DNA of 10,922 nt, from contig DAONFA010000048.1 in NCBI GenBank assembly GCA_035403355.1, forward strand, positions 1 to 10,922, written 5' to 3'. Position numbers and translations under genes: made by a program. This stretch comes from Candidatus Cloacimonas sp. (GTDB taxonomy: Bacteria > Cloacimonadota > Cloacimonadia > Cloacimonadales > Cloacimonadaceae). The notes below the pieces were generated by a model, which was not told the DNA's origin, made no database searches, and saw only the letters and a list, made by a program, of their open reading frames with translations. Positions 6,974 through 10,922 of the stretch are shown here, in pieces; position 1 is the stretch's first letter, and each line of letters begins with the position of its first letter.

Positions 6974-8059
6974 ATGAAAAAGCCAATTATCATATTATGC
7001 ATCATAATGATAGCTTTAACTGCCTGTTCACCTGCACGGCAAAAGCTTAGCCCTCAAGGCAATGTGAATTTAAAAACTGCCGATGTCTATTATTCTCAAC
7101 AGAATGTAGAGCAGGCAGAAACATACTATAAGATGGTGCTGGAAGATAATCCTGACTATGTTTTTGCTTTACGCCGTTTAGGTGATATCAGTTTATACAA
7201 AGCAGAAAATTTTACCGCGCGGGAAGTTGAATTCTACGAAAGTGCCTATCATTATTACACAAAGGCAATTAGCATATTAGAACAATTCGCAGACCTTACG
7301 GATCAGGATCGGATTGATATACGGGATATGAAGAAAAGAAAAGAAAGAGCTTGGACAAGAATTTATCTGGCAGCAACAAAAGAAAAAGATGCCGGCAACA
7401 CTCAGAAAGCTATGGAAATTTTTGAACTGGCGCTTAAACTGGAACCTGAACGTCCCGAACCGATGATTCAACTGAAAAACATCTATCTGGTTGATCTTAA
7501 GGACGATGCTAAAGCTGAACAAATTCTTCTCCAGTTGCTTACTAAAGATCCTAATAAATTGGAATATCTTATGGAGCTGGGCTCATTCTATTACAACAAA
7601 CAAAACTATGCTGAAGCAGTGAAATACTTTGAGAAAGCCAGACCTTTAATTCCTACGAATATTGATAATCTGATGAATATTTCTGCCTGTTATTACGAAT
7701 TGAAGGACTATGCCAAAGCAATGGCTGCCACAAAAGCCGCCTTGGAAATTGAACCTAATAACATTGATATTTTAGATAATGCTCGTTCCATTGCTGCCCA
7801 AATGCAAGATACAGAACAGGCAACTATATATCTGAAAAGAAAACTGGAAATTCGTCCCGAGGAAGAAGATTTTAGTATGCTTGCCACCTATCTTTATAAT
7901 AAACAGGATTGGAAAGAATTGATTAAATATGCGGAAGATTGGTATAATTGGAATAAATCTAATAAGATAGCTGTGGAATATGTTATTTGGGCAGCTCAGC
8001 AATTGGGAAATAAACAATTGGAAACCAAATACACGGCTATCAAGAAAACACTACCGTAA
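6974..8059 (+). CDS. TPR-repeat lipoprotein
   Basis: This gene encodes a 361-residue lipoprotein. Its signal sequence has two lysines and a hydrophobic stretch (5-16) ending in the lipobox L15-T-A-C18. Ser19 at +2 fits outer-membrane sorting by the E. coli rule. Tetratricopeptide repeats fill the rest. The clearest are at about 31-64 (ending YYKMVLEDNPDY), 131-164 (AMEIFELALKLEPE), 197-230 (YYNKQNYAEAVKYFEKARPL) and 231-264 (YYELKDYAKAMAATKAALEI), with more degenerate repeats to the C-terminus. It is a likely periplasm-facing scaffold; the binding partner is unknown. The start is supported by AAGGAG 8 nt upstream. The gene stands alone, flanked by repeat-rich intergenic DNA on both sides. It resembles the lipoprotein at 833-2014 in plan; I cannot tell whether they are true paralogs. 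Confidence 0.85.
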   Translation: MKKPIIILCIIMIALTACSPARQKLSPQGNVNLKTADVYYSQQNVEQAETYYKMVLEDNPDYVFALRRLGDISLYKAENFTAREVEFYESAYHYYTKAISILEQFADLTDQDRIDIRDMKKRKERAWTRIYLAATKEKDAGNTQKAMEIFELALKLEPERPEPMIQLKNIYLVDLKDDAKAEQILLQLLTKDPNKLEYLMELGSFYYNKQNYAEAVKYFEKARPLIPTNIDNLMNISACYYELKDYAKAMAATKAALEIEPNNIDILDNARSIAAQMQDTEQATIYLKRKLEIRPEEEDFSMLATYLYNKQDWKELIKYAEDWYNWNKSNKIAVEYVIWAAQQLGNKQLETKYTAIKKTLP

Positions 8060-8079
8060 TTGGAAATGGTGGTTCCCGC

Positions 8080-8260
8080 GGATTACGCAGATTTTACGCA
8101 AATTACGCAGATTTTAGAAACGAGGATTTAAGGACAAGGATTTTAGAAACGAGGATTTCAGGACAAGGATTTAAGGAACAAGGATTTGAGGATTTAAGGA
8201 TTTGGAGGATTTAATAGGTTTGGGATGAACAGGATGGGAAGGATTGAAGGGATTTAATAG
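8080..8260. repeat. Degenerate GGATTT/ATTACGCAG tandem repeat tract
   Basis: This low-complexity tract begins 20 nt after the lipoprotein stop. ATTACGCAGATTTTA occurs at 8082-8096 and 8102-8116 (20-bp period). A 29-bp unit starting ATTTTAGAAACGAGGATTT occurs at 8111-8139 and 8140-8168 with one difference. Irregular GGATTT words then continue to about 8260. The strand is strongly purine-rich (G and A over C). No convincing open frame crosses it. It looks like slippage-grown intergenic sequence. Confidence 0.85.
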
Positions 8261-8279
8261 TTCTGGAATAACTTGTGTA

Positions 8280-8381
8280 GCCAGCAGACGCTGTTCTTTG
8301 TGCCGGCGGACGCCGTTCCGCCTTTCTTTGTACCGGCGGACGCCGTTCCGCCGTTTTTATTCGGCGCTACAGCGAGCGCCG
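8280..8381. repeat. GC-rich hairpin array, right copy
   Basis: Two 29-bp units with one mismatch start at 8294 and 8324 (30-bp period), each holding CCGGCGGACGCCGTTCCGCC. A decayed third copy is at 8280-8296. These form hairpins at 8304-8323 and 8334-8353 (CGGCGGA, loop CGCCGT, TCCGCCG in the second; the first has one terminal mismatch). A different 7-6-7 hairpin follows at 8362-8381 (CGGCGCT, loop ACAGCG, AGCGCCG). Bases 8327-8381 are the exact inverse of 1-55. Confidence 0.85.
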
Positions 8382-8470
8382 GTACAAAAAAGCCCCTTGT
8401 AAAAGGTAAGCTCTGAGTTTTTTTCTTGTTGCTTTCCCGGTTTCCAAAAGCTCTCCGCCCTGCGCCCTCT

Positions 8471-8538
8471 GCTCTCCGCTCTCTGCCCAAACACCAGTGT
8501 TGCCACTAAACGGCAGAGACACCGTTTTTCCTAAAAAA
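8471..8538 (+). repeat. Dispersed repeat block with AAACG-type hairpin
   Basis: This is the direct-orientation partner of 67-134. It has the pyrimidine-rich run, ACACCAGTGTTGCCACT, then a hairpin at 8508-8527 (AAACGGC, AGAGAC, ACCGTTT) followed by T residues. Compared with 104-123 the sixth stem pair is changed from A-T to G-C on both arms, while the seventh pair is broken. Between 8382 and 8470 there is only a short unremarkable spacer and CT-rich sequence, with no gene. The block ends 27 nt before the next start codon. Confidence 0.8.
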
Positions 8539-8565
8539 GTAACTATAAAATAAGGATAGCGTTAA

Positions 8566-9483
8566 ATGCAAAAGCAAAATAAGGCATATCTATATGCTGG
8601 TGCATCAATAATTGCCTGGTCAACCATCAGTACCGCTTTTAAGCTATCTTTACAATATTTAACCCCTGTTGGGCTACTGCTTTTTTCTTCGTTTACGGCA
8701 TTTCTGGTTTTAGGAATCATCAATCTGCTTATAAAACCAGCTGACTTTACCCACCGGGGTTGGTTCAAAAAAGCCGGCGAGAATTTGAAGAAATCGTTAT
8801 TTGCCGGTTTGCTTAATCCTTTTATTTATTATTTAATGCTGTTTGAGGCATATTCGCGTTTGCGGGCTCAGGAAGCGCAGGCATTAAATTACACTTGGGC
8901 TATTGTTCTTTCTTTATTCAGTATTTGGTTGCTGAAAGAAAAATTCCATCTTATTGATCTTATTGCCTTACTTATAAGTTTTTTCGGAGTTTGGATAATA
9001 TCCACGAAAGGGCAAATTACTGCTCTTAAATTTGATGACGCTTTCGGGTCTTTTTTAGCAATTTCCACTTCTCTTATTTGGGCTTTATACTGGATACGGA
9101 ATCGTTTAGATTCCAGACCTGCAAGTGTGAAATTATGTTGTAATTTCTTTATTGGCTTTATCTTGATTGCAATATATGCACTTGTTACCCGGTCTTCACT
9201 TTTTACTTCCAAAGCCATCTATAGCTATGGCATTCTGGGGGGAATTTATGTAGGTATCTTTGAAATGGGTTTAACCTTTTTGCTTTGGAATAAGGCACTT
9301 GAGCTGACTGATAATACATCTTCCATCTCCAATATGATCTTTTTTACCCCCTTTATCTCTTTGCTTTTCATTGGCTTTGTTTTAAAAGAAAGCATCCATT
9401 ACGCTACTTTCATCGGGCTTTTATTAATTGTCTTCAGTAACTTGTTACAGAAGGGTTTGCCGGGAATTTTAAAGCGGAATTAA
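8566..9483 (+). CDS. EamA family (DMT superfamily) transporter
   Basis: This gene encodes a 305-residue membrane protein of the drug/metabolite transporter superfamily, standard length for ten-helix EamA proteins. Two homologous halves are visible, at about residues 8-147 and 158-295. Each half ends in the typical pattern of a long hydrophobic helix, an acidic KE turn (KEKFH at 124-128, KESIH at 274-278) and a final Gly-containing helix. Family members usually export metabolites or amino acids; the substrate here is unknown. A modest ribosome site, AAGGA (8552-8556), precedes ATG. The 3' end overlaps the convergent dinB gene by 15 bp, and no terminator separates them. Upstream is repeat-rich DNA, so the gene is probably transcribed alone. 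Confidence 0.9.
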   Translation: MQKQNKAYLYAGASIIAWSTISTAFKLSLQYLTPVGLLLFSSFTAFLVLGIINLLIKPADFTHRGWFKKAGENLKKSLFAGLLNPFIYYLMLFEAYSRLRAQEAQALNYTWAIVLSLFSIWLLKEKFHLIDLIALLISFFGVWIISTKGQITALKFDDAFGSFLAISTSLIWALYWIRNRLDSRPASVKLCCNFFIGFILIAIYALVTRSSLFTSKAIYSYGILGGIYVGIFEMGLTFLLWNKALELTDNTSSISNMIFFTPFISLLFIGFVLKESIHYATFIGLLLIVFSNLLQKGLPGILKRN

Positions 9484-10530
9484 TAGCTGTTCAGTTTTAT
9501 TGATATCTTCCAGTTTACTAATTCCCAAACCGAGTAAACGCACTTTTCTAAAGCTATCCCAATTAGCAATTAAAAGCTGCTCTGAATATTGGCATAAATT
9601 TTTGGTATCATCTACATAACAGGGCAAAGTGCAGCTGCGGGTGATTAACTGAAAATTATCATATTTTATCTTGAGCGTTAGAGTATTGCCTTTAATTCCT
9701 TTTTTCTTCAAGCGTTCGGAAAGATGTTCAGCGAGCCGATTTAATGTATGCAGCAGGTCATTCAGATTATCAATATCGGAGGAGAAAGTTGTTTCGCAGC
9801 TTAATGTTTTAGGTTCAACTTCGGTAATAACTTCGCGTTTATCAATACCCCGAACGACATAATAATAAAAAACCCCTGTTTTACCCAGAAGTTTTATTAA
9901 ATCTTGCAGTTCCCATTGATAAAGGTCTGCTCCGTTTTTTATTCCTTTTTTACGCAATTTAGCAGCGGTAACTTTTCCAATGCCGTGATATTTCTCTATC
10001 GGAAGAGAAAAAAGAATTTCCTGTGCCTTTTCCGGAGGAATATAAGTAAGCCCGTCAGGTTTTTGTAAATCACTGCCGATTTTCGCTAAAAACTTATTGT
10101 AAGAGACGCCTGCCGAACAAGTTAAGTGCGTTATTTGCAGAACCTCCGCTTTAATTTCCTGGGCTATTTTTACTGCATCTTCTTCGCCCCGTTTATTTTC
10201 AGTAACATCCAAGTATGCTTCATCCAGAGACATCGGTTCCACCAAATCCGTCCACTGATAAAAGATCTTCCTTATCTGCTGTGAGACCTTCATATACAGT
10301 TCAAAATGCGGATGCAAAAAAATAGCTTCCGGGCATATATTCCATGCCTGGTAACTGCTCATTCCGCTATGAACTCCAAATTTACGAGCTTCATAAGAAC
10401 AGGTGGAAACAACTCCTCTACTGTTTGGCGGTCCGCCTACAACTACGCATTTGCCTTTTAGCCAGGGCTGTTCCCGTATTTCTATGGCTGCAAAAAAGGC
10501 ATCCATATCTATATGAATAATTTTTTTCAT
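9469..10530 (-). CDS. dinB: DNA polymerase IV (Y-family translesion polymerase)
   Basis: This gene encodes a 353-residue protein, matching Pol IV length (351 in E. coli; UmuC is about 420). Pol IV is a low-fidelity polymerase that copies past damaged bases. The motifs are clear: HIDMDAFFAAIE (6-17) with metal ligand D8 and steric-gate position F13; SYEARKFGVHSGMS (45-58); SLDEAYLDV (101-109) with catalytic D103 and E104, the same numbering as in E. coli; and GVSYNKFLAKIGSDLQKPDG. A helix-hairpin-helix GIGKVTAAKLRKKGI follows, and then the little-finger domain. The extreme C-terminus QLLIPL (348-353) matches the sliding-clamp-binding tail QLVLGL of E. coli DinB. ATG is preceded by AGGA about 10 nt away. 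The gene stands alone on the minus strand and overlaps the end of the EamA gene. A palindrome upstream (10583-10600) may be an operator. Confidence 0.95.
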   Translation of the reverse strand: MKKIIHIDMDAFFAAIEIREQPWLKGKCVVVGGPPNSRGVVSTCSYEARKFGVHSGMSSYQAWNICPEAIFLHPHFELYMKVSQQIRKIFYQWTDLVEPMSLDEAYLDVTENKRGEEDAVKIAQEIKAEVLQITHLTCSAGVSYNKFLAKIGSDLQKPDGLTYIPPEKAQEILFSLPIEKYHGIGKVTAAKLRKKGIKNGADLYQWELQDLIKLLGKTGVFYYYVVRGIDKREVITEVEPKTLSCETTFSSDIDNLNDLLHTLNRLAEHLSERLKKKGIKGNTLTLKIKYDNFQLITRSCTLPCYVDDTKNLCQYSEQLLIANWDSFRKVRLLGLGISKLEDINKTEQLLIPL

Positions 10531-10582
10531 TGCTGTTCAATTCCTGTGATAACTTTTCTGCGTCAAGCAATAAATTATGGAA

Positions 10583-10600
10583 AAGCATATTATGATGCTT
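10583..10600. promoter_or_regulatory. Perfect inverted repeat upstream of dinB (candidate operator)
   Basis: AAGCAT and ATGCTT arms (6 bp each) are separated by 6 bp, 53 bp upstream of the dinB start. On the minus strand the centre contains CATAAT, which could serve as a -10 hexamer with a poor -35 (TTTAAG, 16 nt further upstream). A palindrome over a promoter of an SOS-type gene suggests a repressor site. It is not a canonical E. coli or Bacillus LexA box. No T-run on either strand marks it as a terminator. Confidence 0.35.
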
Positions 10601-10636
10601 CTTGCCTGCACTTAAAAATATCTTGGTTTCCGGAGA

Positions 10637-10820
10637 GTTGACCTCCTGGTCAACCCACTTTTTACGATTTGTTTCTTTACCGAAAGGTATGCGGTAACTA
10701 AAAACCAGTGTTACCACTAAACGACGAGGACATTGTTTTTTCTGAAAAGAACAAATTGCGGTAACTAAACACCAGTGTTACCACTAAACGACGAGGATAT
10801 CGTTTCTCTGGAAGAAAAAG
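10637..10820 (+). repeat. 184-bp compound repeat element, copy B
   Basis: This is the plus-strand partner of copy A (6580-6763), in inverted orientation to it. It begins with a perfect 7-bp palindromic arm pair, GTTGACC TCCT GGTCAAC (10637-10654). A linker ending GGTATGCGGTAAC follows. Two units spaced exactly 67 bp carry AAACG-type hairpins at 10719-10738 and 10786-10805, and the block closes with GGAAGAAAAAG. Its hairpin stems carry mismatches (GAC against ATT or ATC), so it is the more decayed copy. There is no coding potential. Confidence 0.85.
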
Positions 10821-10848
10821 CCATATTGTCTCTCAGTTCACATCGTGT

Positions 10849-10902
10849 ATCACTCCTTCATCAACCCTTAATCAAGCGTTAATAATTAAGGAGTGATTAA
10901 GG
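10849..10902. repeat. Nested inverted repeats at the window end
   Basis: ATCACTCCTT (10849-10858) pairs with AAGGAGTGAT (10888-10897). CCTTAATCA (10866-10874) pairs with TGATTAAGG (10894-10902). The two right arms overlap, so the pairings compete. No gene is visible from 10821 to 10922. The structure may continue outside the window, and its function is unknown. Confidence 0.5.
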
Positions 10903-10922
10903 TATGATAAAGAATTGATTGA

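Noticed and set aside
8254..8490. Minus-strand open frame across the GC-rich hairpin array
   Set aside because: Its protein is repetitive only because the DNA is repeated. Part of it is a tandem hairpin array.
8889..9218. Minus-strand open frame of 109 codons inside the EamA gene
   Set aside because: It is antisense to a clear ten-helix transporter, with no ribosome site and no recognisable motif.
10418..10717. Minus-strand open frame of 99 codons overlapping the dinB start
   Set aside because: It runs through the 5' end of dinB in another frame and into the 184-bp repeat. The protein has no family features.

Overview
The window is AT-rich DNA with seven protein genes and several blocks of repeat-filled intergenic DNA. 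Two lipoproteins with lipoboxes and a long outer-membrane beta-barrel-like protein point to a Gram-negative (diderm) bacterium. The style of the barrel protein, the TPR lipoproteins and the low-complexity intergenic repeats recall the FCB group, possibly Cloacimonadota. That placement rests on memory and style, not on a marker gene.

Layout: 1-251 holds a mosaic of small hairpin repeats and the terminator of an HU gene. HU (252-533) is on the minus strand. From about 770 a rightward block begins: a TPR lipoprotein (833-2014), a UmuD-type self-cleaving S24 peptidase (2075-2518), a 1083-residue exported beta-barrel-like protein starting at TTG (2523-5774) and a TSUP/YfcA-like permease (5778-6551). 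The last three genes are separated by only 4 and 3 nt, so they form a tight operon. An intergenic block (6552-6973) carries a 184-bp repeat element. It is followed by a second TPR lipoprotein (6974-8059). A 506-bp gene-free stretch (8060-8565) then holds GGATTT-type tandem repeats, GC-rich hairpins and another hairpin mosaic. Next comes an EamA-family permease (8566-9483), which overlaps by 15 bp the convergent minus-strand gene for DNA polymerase IV, dinB (9469-10530). A second 184-bp copy, inverted relative to the first, lies upstream of dinB (10637-10820).

How the genes work together: umuD and dinB are both translesion/SOS-type genes, but they sit about 7 kb apart on opposite strands and no umuC is visible. 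The lipoproteins and the barrel protein are envelope proteins, and the two permeases are generic exporters. No common pathway is evident.

The most distinctive content is intergenic. A family of 20-nt boxes has a 7-bp stem, 6-nt loop, 7-bp stem layout and occurs in three sequence types. One type shows paired base changes in its stem. The boxes are assembled into larger blocks that recur in both orientations, including a 184-bp element whose two copies lie inverted around the lipoprotein-eamA-dinB segment. I see no tRNA, rRNA, CRISPR array or transposase gene.
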